Assembly (NCBI GenBank): GCA_020310875.1
Contig: MU260052.1
Span: forward strand, 1,502,501-1,566,500
Reading direction: 5' to 3'
Source: Ceratopteris richardii
Lineage: Eukaryota > Streptophyta > Polypodiopsida > Polypodiales > Pteridaceae
Length of the DNA stretch: 64,000 nucleotides
Positions 54,641-64,000 of this stretch are shown here, one piece after another. Under the pieces are notes generated by a model. It was not told the DNA's origin and searched no databases. It saw nothing but the letters and a program-made list of their open reading frames with translations. The translations under genes and the position numbers were made by a program. The stretch's first letter is position 1. Each line of letters opens with the position of its first letter.

Positions 54641-55836
54641 ATGAGATACCCCTCCAAGGTCGGTGTAGAGAGGTGTTGGGCATGATAGAAGCCCCTCCCA
54701 CTCCGTGTGGCCTCCCTCCAACCTTGTGTGAGTCAAAAAGCCCTACCAAACAAAAGCAATAAATACCACCCATCCAGGAGAGGAGACTGGGTAGGCAGAC
54801 AAGAACCAAACAAGTATGGTGACATAAGGCTCAGTCTTCAAATGGATGTGAACCGACAACACTTCCAGGCACGATAGCAATGGATCTCCCTTCTTTTCCA
54901 AAATGGTGTGTGGATATGACATCTCATCCTCAGGGAGCATCATGCCCACATCATCCACGTACTCAACAGTGCAGCACATCAAAGTGGCCCGTTAGACGGT
55001 CCACTCAGGCATTCCCACAAGCAAGGTGGATACGCAAAGCCACAATGTCTAGTGAATCAAACACTCTAGATCTTTGGCATCCCTCTCAATTTTGACCGAG
55101 GCAACATATTCGACAAATTTGGGTGCCCAAGTCCTTGGTGACCGGTCAGTCCAAGTCTCACCAGCTTTGGGTGCCTAAAAGGTGTGTAGCTTGTGCTTCA
55201 ACTTTAGTCAACTCGAGGAAAACCTCTTCTAAGAGTACTAGGACACCTTACATGCCTTCTTTTGTAGATCCAACTTCATCTCTTCTAACCCCCCGAGTGG
55301 TATAGAAATGGATCCCCAAGCCATCATTAATCACGACAACTCTAAACCAAACTCACCCTGACCAGCCACTTAGTGAAGCAAAACACTTATTAGCCACTCC
55401 ACTCAGACCCAGTTCGACAAATTCATATCACCACTATCCTTGTAACATACACTAACTTTGTAGGCAGTACTCATTCGAAGTCAATTGTAAAGCCACACAC
55501 TTCACACATTCCCACTCACAGTCAAAGCACACACTTCTCACAATTCACTTCTCACATCGTTAAAATCACACACACTACACAGGAAGCATGTTGGTGGTGG
55601 AAAGGAATGGAGGTCTCATCTTCTTAGGATCTTAATTATTTTCCATGAATAATGTGTTTTCCTCTTCACTCCAGCTTAGGATCGCTAAACAAGCTTTCAT
55701 CATGCAAGTGGAAGGTTCTACCAATGCAATGCTCGGATGGCCTATTGTCGACTTATTAGCTCTTCCATTTGAGAGCCTGCCAATAGCAATACCGTCAGAG
55801 TTCCAGGGTTTCATTGGACCTATGCCCATTGAAGAC
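54641..55836 (+). pseudogene. Tail region of element C with WVPK motifs
   Basis: This 1.2 kb between PR2 and the LTR is broken coding sequence. Around 55121-55190 it has WVPKSLVTGQSKSHQLWVPKR-like coding, two WVPK motifs comparable to the series in element D at 62580-62980. The short frame 55645-55842 ends at the LTR. The ORF3 N-terminal domain seen in A and D is not recognisable here, so it is probably deleted. Confidence 0.5.
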
Positions 55837-56462
55837 TGTTGAAGCTCAAGGTCAAGGACAAAGCACAAAGCACGGATGCACGTCAAATAAGGGGACACAG
55901 AGCATGTAGGGAGCTCCAAGGAGCACATGTTAAATTTTCAAAAGAAATCCCTTCAAAAATAGTGAATTCTATCACTAAAAACCATTCTAAATACCATTTT
56001 CCATTTTTGCAACTCCATTTTGTTCAAGCCAAGGAGTCCTCGAGCTTGAGGAGTATTAGAACTATCATCCTACCAATTTTCATAATTTTCAGACTCCGTT
56101 TGAGCCCCCAAATAAGCCATGGAACCTATTTTTTAACTAGGCGGGAGACTAGCTCTAGAGAGGGCCAAAACTGCTCAAAAAACTATAAGAAGAGCTAGAG
56201 AGCTCATTTTAGGGGTAGGCTTGTTGTAGATTTCAGCTTTGTAAGAGAGTTCTTTTGTAATCGAAGTCCTTCCATTGTTCCACTCTTTGCTCTTACCTTG
56301 TGCACGTGTGTGTTTATGTGTGTGCATGTTTGTATGCTTTCACTCATGCACTTGTGCACTTCACTTGCTCTTGGTCTTCATACCGGTCCTCACATCTCCA
56401 TGGATTAACATTTATGAGGTGGAGCTCCTCACATTGGTACTTGCCATTGTGCTAGAGTGACA
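55837..56462 (+). repeat. LTR shared by elements C (3') and D (5')
   Basis: It starts TGTTGAAGC, ends GAGTGACA before the primer site, and is 626 bp long. Landmarks shared with 30106 and 47231: actccattttgt-caagccaaggagtcct, the TATA-like ctataagaag (56183-56192), agctagagagctcatttt and gaggtggagctcctcac. Confidence 0.75.
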
Positions 56463-57942
56463 CCAAATTTGGCACCGTTGTCGGGGAGACAGCTTGGAGG
56501 AAGAGCATGTGACGGTAAGACGTAGAGTAGCAACATTGGAAGGTAAAAAAATCACCATTTTTAGTTCAGTTTTTGAGTTTTCCTTCTTCTTCATCTTCAT
56601 CATCATCACCATCTTCTCCCATCTTCATATTCTCTGATTTTTTCCATTTTCAACTGTACATTCACCTCGTTTTTCACTTGTGGCTGCGAGTGAGAAGCAT
56701 AGAGGTTGTTCAGAGCTAAAACACTGAAGAATCACTCTTGAAAAACTCTCAAAAAACATGAAAATCTAGGTGACAGTATCATGGAGTGACAAGACTTGTG
56801 TCTGGTATCGCGAGTGGAATATCGCAAGTTTGGAGGGTGGTTTGCATCTACAGGCTGATATGAGTGACAAGGAGAACATAAGGTACACATATCTACAAAA
56901 ATTTTTGAATTTGGACTCCAAAACCTCCAAGTATCGTGTCCGGTTGAGATTTGGTATCACGATACCAGAACTCCCGTGTATCGCGATACTTGTCGAGGTA
57001 TCGTATCGTGCACACCCACTTGAGGTATCGCAATACCATTCTGGTATTGTATCCTCAAGTGCTGGTATCACGATCATGGTCGCCTCGGTGGTATCATATC
57101 ACGGCGGTCACGGTATCGTATCGTCGACCGAGTGGTATCGTATCACCAACTTAGTATCCTATCGTCTCTTGTTTTGGTATCGTATCATGCCAAAAAGTGG
57201 TATCGTATCGTCTGAACCTCCGATATCGTATCATCCATAGAACCAGTATCGTATCGTGTGGTTTTTGGTATTGTATCAAGTCAGTTCAGTGGTATCGTAT
57301 CGTCTGGAAGGTATCGTATCATTTACAGACTGGTATCATACCGTGAGGTTGGTATCGTATTGTGCAAATCAGAGGTATCGTATCGTGATCACTTCAAGTA
57401 TCGTATCGTGTGGATAGCAGTATCCTATTGTCGAAGTTGGTATCGTGATCGTGGTCTTCCCGGTGGTATTGTATCGTCTAACAGTGATATCGGTTAAAAC
57501 AAAGGTATTGTATCGTGAAAATCTGGTATCGTATCGCCTGTTCTGAGGTACTCCTAGAGAGATCCTGTTTCCTTGTTTTAAATCCCAGAACCCTAAACTG
57601 GCATAACTTTCTCATATGAAATCTATTTGGAGTGATTTTGGGTTTGTTGGAAAGCTCGTGGATTATTAGATATAGTATTTGGAAGTTGAGCCTCAGGTTG
57701 GACTTGGAAGCAAGGGGTTCCACAATATTTTGAGCAATTCAAAGGACAATTTTGGACTTGTAGGCAAGGCGTATGAACGTAAGATCAATAAGACACTTAG
57801 GAAGAGATAGATAAAGTACCAAATCATCTAAGGCTAGTGTCAACCATACAACCAAGTTGGGGATTCACAACTCAATGGTTAGCACTACGTGTTAAGTTCA
57901 TAGACGAGTGAGTCAGAAATATCACTTAATTGGGAGAGACTC
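56463..57942 (+). other. Leader of element D with (GGTATCGTATCGT)-type satellite at 56765-57545
   Basis: About 1.5 kb without a gene. The satellite consists of irregular 12-20 bp units around GGTATCGTATCGTG, with some TATCGCGATAC palindromes (near 56976). It sits in the same place as the ATCGCGAT arrays of A, B, C and the young element, but the unit is different. Confidence 0.85.
56469..56487 (+). promoter_or_regulatory. Primer-binding site of element D
   Basis: TTGGCACCGTTGTCGGGGA lies 6 bases after the LTR, close to the site at 4417. Confidence 0.8.
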
Positions 57943-59640
57943 TTGGCTTCTGAAGACATGCATAGTTTAGTACCTACGGAAGGTTTGATGTCTCTAGTGG
58001 AAGGGGAATATCGCATGTCTCTTCAATATGTGTCCATTAACTTGCAAGGAATACCCATCTACCTCGATGGTCTACACAGGTCAGTAGCAAGAATGATAAA
58101 CACTATAGAATCTGAAATAGTTCCAAGACCAGCTGTCAAGTATGAAGGTGGAGCTTACATGGACAAGATGGGCCATATATATGTAGTAACCGAAAACCCT
58201 GATCAGATTAATGAAAGAGGAGAGTTAGCTTGAGATCAGGAAACTACCTCACAAAACCCATTCCAGATCCAACAAAGAATGGAAAATGTGATGTCAGGAA
58301 AAACGAGCTAACATAGTAGGCTGAACAGACCTCAGGTGCAATCCACCATGCCAGGAATTAACTCCCACAACCAAACGAGCCAGGGAATAGGAAATATGAA
58401 TAGAACCACCGTTAGGGCAGAACCACCCCAAGGTGTAGGAGCTGGAATATAACCAGTCAAACCTGCTTTTCCCATCATAATTCAATCCCCAGAGCCCGAC
58501 ACAAGAGTGAGACCAATCCAATTGGCCAAATGTATGCAAAGTCATTATGATGGCACAGGAGAGCCCTATGACCACATTGCAGAATACAAGCAGGTGTTGC
58601 GAGCAGAGCTAGTGGATGACTTTTTTGTGCAATATGAATCCTTTGGGCTAACCCTCACGGGAATAGCCTTAACTTGGTTTCAATCCTTGGATCCAAATTG
58701 CTTTGGCCATATCGAACAATTCTTCCAAGAATTTATTGGGGAATTCACTAAGCGAGGGATCAAGCACAATTCGTCATCCTTAATACATAGTTTCAAGCTC
58801 CTAATGAGACAATAAAAAATGCAACACGAAGATTTAATCAATATGTAGACCGATGCCTTGTGACAGAGAGACCTTCTCAGAAGAAAATGATATCTTTATT
58901 TTTAGAAGGTCTAACGAATGGAACATTGAGAATGTTAGTATACGTAAAACGGCTGCAAACTCTGAGTGAATGTCTTCAAGAATGCATAGATTTGGAAGAC
59001 AACTTAGCTGAGGATCTCAAAATCACACAAGATCCTACCAAAATAGAGGATACAAGGAGCAATGAGACTTCTAGTTCGAGTTATGTGGATGAAGTGGCAG
59101 AGTTAGTGGCCAAGAAATTAAGGACAAAGGAACTACCAGAACTCTTCTTTGAGAGTGCCAATGGTAGGAAGTTGCACACTTTGTTGTGGAGATCATCCAT
59201 CTCATGTCTGCATTAGAGAAGGATTAGGGTTATCACAACCTTACCCTTACAATAGACAACCAACTTAGGAGCCTAACATGTACTCTTATAGTGAGAAAAA
59301 GTACATCAACTACAACACTGAAAACTATCCAATGAATAGATAGCCATGACCATTTGCACCACCCCAATGTAGATCATATCGGTACCCTCCTAGAGCAAGG
59401 TAGAGAAGTTCCTAGGTATAACCCATGTCCAGGACCACGAGGAGCAACTAGACCGTATGAACATGGAGGATATAGCCAACCTCAACCTATACCAGGACAA
59501 CAATCACCCCACCCGCTAGCTTCGACACAAGGGCAGAATATCACAATACAAGTCGTTTGTCTTGAGTGTGGCAAAGAACAACTCTTGAGAGATTGTCCCT
59601 GACATCCCTCTAGTGCACCAAAGGTTACACCCGTTAATGT
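57943..59640 (+). pseudogene. gag: gag of element D
   Basis: N-terminal domain at 57943-58233 (GIPIYLDGLHRSVARM, YMDKMGHIYVV). Capsid at 58507-58815 (MRPIQLAKCMQSHYDG, LTLTGIALTWFQSL, FIGEFTKRGIKHNSSS), then a frameshift to 58860-59216 (MISLFLEGLTNGTLRMLVY, IDLEDNLAEDL). The first zinc knuckle is frameshifted near 59165. The second (near 59560) reads CLECGKEQLLRDCP, with Gln replacing the zinc-binding His. Confidence 0.85.
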
Positions 59641-61055
59641 AGTAGGCTTAGTAAGGGATTCAAGTTCCAGTAGTGATAATGTGGCTCCTATACATGTAGT
59701 TACTAGGGCATAAGCCTTACAACAAGCTAAACCAGCTGAACAATCAGAGCCAAGTGAGTCAGGAGAGCCTAGTAAGAGAAAAACAAGAACATGGAAGGAT
59801 ACTAGAGAGAAGACCAATCGTAAGTGGACCAAAAAGTTATCCGAACTAGAAGACAACCTGAAAGATGAAAAAACAAAATAGAAGATATTGCCTCTCAAAA
59901 TCTTTCGCATGCTAAAACTCCATCCACACCTCCATCCCTCACCTCATCCCCAACCTCATCCCCACCCACCAACCACTGTAAATAAACCACAACCGGGGTC
60001 TGTTCTTGAGATCCAACCCCAAAAAACTTGGACATGATGTTCAAGGCATACCAGGCTCGACTTCAAGAAGGGCCAACTCCTACAAACCTAGACAAGAGCT
60101 ACGCTTGAGTAGATTTAGAGATTGAATGGACAAAAATGTGCATAAAAATGGTGGAACTAGCTCAAGCTATGTTCGAGGCCAACCAATCGTTCAATCAGAC
60201 AAATGCTATTACACCAGGTTTGCACTTCCAAGGCTTACTAGATAGATTAGAGCAGTTGGTAAATAAACCACAAGTTTCTTTACCTCCACAGGCTCAACCA
60301 ACTATTGAAAGAGAAAAATTATCACCAAAGAAAGTCTATGTTCCTGACTCCATAGATGATGAAGAACCTCTTTCAATTCAATAGCACACTCAAAAGTTCT
60401 TGCGGGAAATACAAGAAGAGAAATGGGCCAAGGAGAAGGATGTTTCCCCTCCTATTCTTGAGATTGATGACCCTCATGAACAATTTCCACAAGACATTCC
60501 ATCCATGTATGGAGACCAAGTAGAGCAACAAGAGGAAGAAAGTTCATGATTTAAATCCAATTCCTTACAAGAGTTGCCACAATTCACAGGCCCATGGGAA
60601 TCTGAATCTCTTCAGATCAGAGCTCCCACAATATTGATCAGAAACGAAGAGTCGGTGGTTCCAAGAAACACTGAAGTCATGAAGAACACTAAGGTTCAGT
60701 GTCCTCTCACTTTAGAAGAGCTGCCCAAAGTAAAAGCTGAGTTATGGAAACATGTGGTGAATCAGGTTCTAGAATTTGATTCCAAAATGCCAAAAGCAGA
60801 CTCTAAAGAGAAAGTACCAGAGATACCTCTAGACAAAATAGGAGACATGAGCAAAGGTGAGGAAGGTAATACTTATCTTCCGATCACCTACCAAGGTTAC
60901 ACAACTAAAGCAATCATAGATTCAGGTGCTGGTGTTGCTATTGCGACCACCTCCTTGTGGAGGCAATGGAATAAACGCACATTAAGACCAACTAGAATGA
61001 AGCTTCCTATGGCTGATGGCCATGTGGAAAGACCTCTAGGATTTCTAGAAGGGAT
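59641..61055 (+). pseudogene. Gag-protease linker and PR1 of element D
   Basis: The linker helix (MCIKMVELAQAMFEANQ, LHFQGLLDRLEQL) is at 60136-60384. PR1 is in the open frame 60574-61074: KVPEIPLDKIGDMSKGEEGN, IIDSGAGVAIATT with intact D-S-G, ADGHVERPLGFLEGI. The frame stops at the deletion junction near 61055, so the ILGRPFM end of the protease is missing. Confidence 0.85.
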
Positions 61056-61680
61056 AACTAGAAAGCACAAATAAGATCCTATGTAACATATTGACGAAAC
61101 TTGTAAATAATAAACGCTCTAATTGGGACAAACAACTTCATCATGTTGTTTAGGCTTACCGAGTTGCCTACAAAACGGTACTCAATGCCACCCCATTTCA
61201 GATGGTCTTCGGACAAGATGTTGTGCTACCATTGGACTTCCTAATCCCAACTTTAAAAGTAGCACAAGAGTATCATTGGAATGGACACGAGTTATCCTCT
61301 AGGATCTTTGATCTAGAACGCTTAGGTGAGACAAGGCCACGAGCAGCAGAAGGCATCTATGCTGCAAAGAAAAGGCAAAAGGCATACTTCGATGCACATA
61401 TCAAAGATAAAGGATTGAAAGAGGGAGACCCAGTGTTGGTTTATACACTAAAGCAACATGCCCATAAATTGGAAAAAAGAAGATATGGACCCATGATCAT
61501 TAATAGAATTTCCACTAGCAGTGCAGTTCAATTGGCCACACTAGAAGGTGATATCTTGCCAAACTATATCAGTGGTTGTAGAGTCAAGCTATATCAAGAA
61601 CTTCTTACAGAGAACATGCTAATGAGACTCAACACTGCTAAGGAGTGAAGAGAAGAAGAGTTAAGGGTTAGAGAAGAAGC
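61056..61680 (+). pseudogene. pol: End of integrase of element D
   Basis: It starts right after the junction with ESTNKIL-like coding (from the catalytic Glu region), then an open frame at 61202-61648: FGQDVVLPLDFLIPTLKV, KKRQKAYFDAHIKDKG, RRYGPMIINRISTSS, LEGDILPNYISGCRVK. Equivalent to 13340-13900 of the young element. TGA at 61646-61648 interrupts the charged tail. Confidence 0.88.
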
Positions 61681-62150
61681 ACAAGTAGAGGCTAGAGAAC
61701 GCATTAGGAGAAATAAATTAAGACACCTAGGCCTAGATGTCAATCTTGAGGCCCCACGATACCACATGGCCATATGTCAAACATCTAGTGCAATTGCTTC
61801 TCGCATAATTGATCGAAGTCCCTTTGTGAATATCGCGGTAGGACAAGGGAAGAATGCAAGGACTGTGAGAGCATTGGTTGACTCAGGTGCAACAACTAGT
61901 GCAGTTAGACTTTCATACTGCTAAGACCTGCAATTAAACATCAAGCCCATAGAAGTTTATCTCATAGGGTTGGGAGGTGTGGAAACCCCTTGTTTGGGTG
62001 AGGTGGAACTTCCCATCTACCTTCAAGATGTTCCAATGAAAGTCAAAATGCTAGTATGCCACGATGAGGACCTTATGGAGCCACTTATCTTGGGTCAAGA
62101 TTGGATTTACGACCATGCAGTCAACTTGAACCTAAGAAGTTAAATCCTTC
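61681..62150 (+). pseudogene. Second retropepsin-like domain (PR2) of element D
   Basis: Reads RSPFVNIAVGQGKNARTVRA, then LVDSGATTSAVRLSYC (D-S-G-A kept), a stop in place of Gln or Arg near 61921, LIGLGGVETPCLGEVELPI and LILGQDWIYDHAVNLNLR. The order and spacing match PR2 of A and C and the C-terminus of Pol in the young element. Confidence 0.72.
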
Positions 62151-62197
62151 AAGTTTGGGTACATGACCAATGTATTACATTAGAATTAAGCAATTGC

Positions 62198-62980
62198 ATG
62201 CTCGCAAATCGAGAGGTCACACATTCCCTTAGTTCTTCCGAAACTAATCTTCACAAAGAAAATGTTTTGTGTGTCAATAACCCTACAAAGTCAAAGGACT
62301 CAATCATGGAAGCACAAGCTCAAAGGCTAGAAAACCTCTCTTCTTCTTCAGAGTCTAATGCAAGCATAACTCGACCAAAGAGGCAAGCAAAAAAGGCATC
62401 TGCTATATCAACTAGACAAATAGAATTCAAGAAGAAGGAAGCTCAGGGCATGAAGCAGATTTGGGTACAAAAAGGAGAACAACCACCAGCTTTGCCACAA
62501 CTATTCCCATTGAGGCAAGCCAACCATGCTAAAAGAAGCACCAAGAAACATGGACCAACTCAATCCTACGGTTTTTGACAAATATGGGTACCGAAGCAAT
62601 CGATGAAGGCCGACCATAAGAACGTACACATTTGGGTGCCTAAGAAATTAGTTGTAGCTCACCAAGGACAATTACACATGTGGGTACCCAAGGAACTCTT
62701 ACATGCACCATGGCCTCGGCTCCCCACCATGCACAAGGTCTCAAAAAAGAAGCCAAGGAGAGAAAAGGGTAAGAACCGAGAAGAAAGACCAAATGAAGAT
62801 ACGCTCAACTCTTTGACAATAGTACGAAGACAAGTAACAAGGATATGGGTTTGGAAGCCAAAAGCACTAGTAGCACCCACAAAAATGAAGTGCCAACCGG
62901 GAGGGATAACAAATACAAGCAAACATCCATAGATGAAGAAGCCAAATTTGATCTCTACGCCGACGAACACTATTCTCAAA
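62198..62980 (+). pseudogene. WVPK-repeat region of element D, unknown function
   Basis: Two adjoining open frames (62198-62578 and 62603-62932) are rich in Lys, Gln and Ser and carry a short motif again and again: IWVQKG, IWVPKQ, IWVPKK, MWVPKE, IWVWKPK and, just after 62932, LKWIPKG, spaced 15-45 residues. The motif also occurs twice in the tail of C. I do not know its role; the basic, repetitive make-up would fit nucleic-acid or protein binding. Confidence 0.5.
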
Positions 62981-63303
62981 TGGATCCCTAAAGGGAGAAA
63001 TGGTCAATTGTCATTTCACCATCGAATGCGCACATCATTTCAGGATTCATTGGCGACCTCCACCAAAGATTGCATCAACGTCCACCACCAACCTTGAAGC
63101 CTTGCCAAGCAACAACCATGTGCCTTTGGCATAATCTTGTCTTTTGCACCATTCAAGTCATGCATTTCCAAAGTGTGCATTAATATAGGGCCACATTACA
63201 CGGTCGTGCATAGACACAATTGAGGATCCGAGGCACATGCGATACATTGGACATATGTAAAATATTTTATTGATGCTAACACCTTTTTCCTTGTTTTATT
63301 CCA
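62981..63303 (+). other. Stretch without recognised features between WVPK region and ORF3
   Basis: No coding frame or repeat recognised; a Pol II-type intron or spacer cannot be excluded. Confidence 0.35.
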
Positions 63304-63900
63304 TTGTACTTCAGTGCACCACTCCCAAAACCTGACTTTTATCAATGTTACTATTTGGTCGCTTCTATTAAAGAGCAAGAGCGCAAAGAGTTGGACCCTA
63401 TCTTTGTACTACCATCCTTGGTTAATGATCCCCCCTTCAAGACGTTCACCTTGTCTTTGTATTTAATCAGGACCGCACTTAAGATTCACAACAACCATAT
63501 GCCCACAGAGAAGGAGCATCTTATCCCAGAACCTATGAAGCAAAGTGATGTAGATAAATTGCCAGCCATCTCAATCATGACCCCTCAACTAAACACTCTG
63601 TTGAGAATATGCCTCCAGCATTTTGCCTTCCCTGCACAGGAGCGATTTAAGATTCCACACAAACATCTCTGGTTTGGTTTGTGCCTTGCCACTACAGGGC
63701 CTCAAACAATTGATATTATTACTAATATCCAGGACCAACTTTTATTGGTTGGACATTGGTGGGAGAAGAAAAAGGTTGTTCATAGATGTTGTGCCCTTAC
63801 AAGCATCATATACATGTGTTTGTCTTATGATATTGCGATAGAGAGAGCCCTTCCAATAGTGTCATTACAACAATACAAAGGTTCTATGAAGACCACGTGA
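63304..63900 (+). pseudogene. ORF3 N-terminal domain of element D
   Basis: The 198 aa open frame reads SLVNDPPFKTFTLSLYLIR, HMPTEKEHLIPEPMKQSDV, LLRICLQHFAFPAQERFKI and QLLLVGHWWEKKKVV. It matches 45870-46300 of element A closely, and both ORF3 part a (IPHK region) and the beginning of part b (HWEQKK region) of the young element, in one uninterrupted frame. The sequence goes on past 63900 in a Pro-rich stretch to the window edge. Function unknown. Confidence 0.65.
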
Positions 63901-64000
63901 CCTCCCAATGCTCCCAGTGTCAAGCGCGTACACGGCATAATCCCTTGCCTATAAGTTCCGAAATCACCATCACCTCAGCCCACACCTGAAACCTCCCCCC

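Larger units (their letters stand above)
47231..56462 (+). mobile_element. Gypsy element C, internally deleted
   Basis: C has LTRs at both ends (47231-47854 and 55837-56462), each shared with a neighbour. Order: leader, gag, protease remnant, RT, RNase H, zinc module 1, integrase, PR2, tail. Three internal deletions are visible by comparison with A: within gag near 49680, from the last zinc knuckle to the end of PR1 near 50750, and from the protease-RT linker into RT near 51293. Confidence 0.75.
55837..64000 (+). mobile_element. Gypsy element D, running off the window
   Basis: LTR, primer site, leader with its own satellite, gag, PR1, then a deletion joining PR1 to the end of the integrase core at about 61055, integrase C-terminal part, PR2, WVPK region and ORF3. 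RT, RNase H and both zinc modules are absent. It is more diverged from A, B and C than they are from each other. Confidence 0.8.

Overview
This 64 kb window looks like the repeat fraction of a large plant nuclear genome. Essentially everything in it is a transposable element: Ty1/Copia and Ty3/Gypsy LTR retrotransposons of plant type, tRNA-derived SINEs, microsatellites, and two small fragments of plant-type host genes (an HSP100/Clp AAA+ ATPase and the C-terminal domain of a PHD-finger protein family). The sequence is AT-rich. No intact host gene, rRNA gene or stand-alone tRNA gene is visible. I cannot name the species; a seed plant with a big genome is the reasonable reading.

Layout. An old Gypsy element (A) enters from the left edge. 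A Copia element (about 187-23393, minus strand) sits in A's 5' leader. A very young 16.9 kb Gypsy element (3692-20627) has inserted into the Copia integrase, leaving the target duplication CCTTG at both ends; its two LTRs differ by about one substitution and one indel. Element A continues from 23394 (leader, gag, protease, RT, RNase H). At 30106 a related element B interrupts A's pol, and A's integrase resumes at 44077. Inside B, at 38574, begins the LTR and primer-binding site of another element (E) that shows no retroviral genes but holds Clp-like and PHD-protein-like fragments plus two SINEs. A ends in an LTR at about 47231-47854 that serves directly as the 5' LTR of element C. C ends in an LTR at about 55837-56462 that serves as the 5' LTR of element D, which runs off the right edge. 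A, C and D are therefore chained by single shared LTRs.

The young element is the best guide to how these families work. Its order is LTR, tRNA-type primer site, 2.7 kb leader with a hairpin-forming tandem array, gag-protease, in-frame amber codon, pol (RT, RNase H, integrase), internal polypurine tract, probable splice acceptor, a three-part ORF3 of unknown function, 3' polypurine tract, LTR. The primer site and missing chromodomain point to the non-chromovirus, Athila-like side of plant Gypsy elements.

Four features recur across the families here and are not part of the architecture I know for plant Gypsy elements: (1) a second retropepsin-like domain downstream of integrase; (2) a tandem duplication of the integrase zinc module, both copies HX6HX30CX2C; (3) leader arrays built on an ATCGCGAT-like palindrome, although the arrays are otherwise different sequences; (4) an ORF3 protein with a conserved N-terminal domain and no visible envelope features. 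Elements A-D are decayed by deletions, frameshifts and stops, many explained by C-to-T changes at CAG, CAA and CGA codons.
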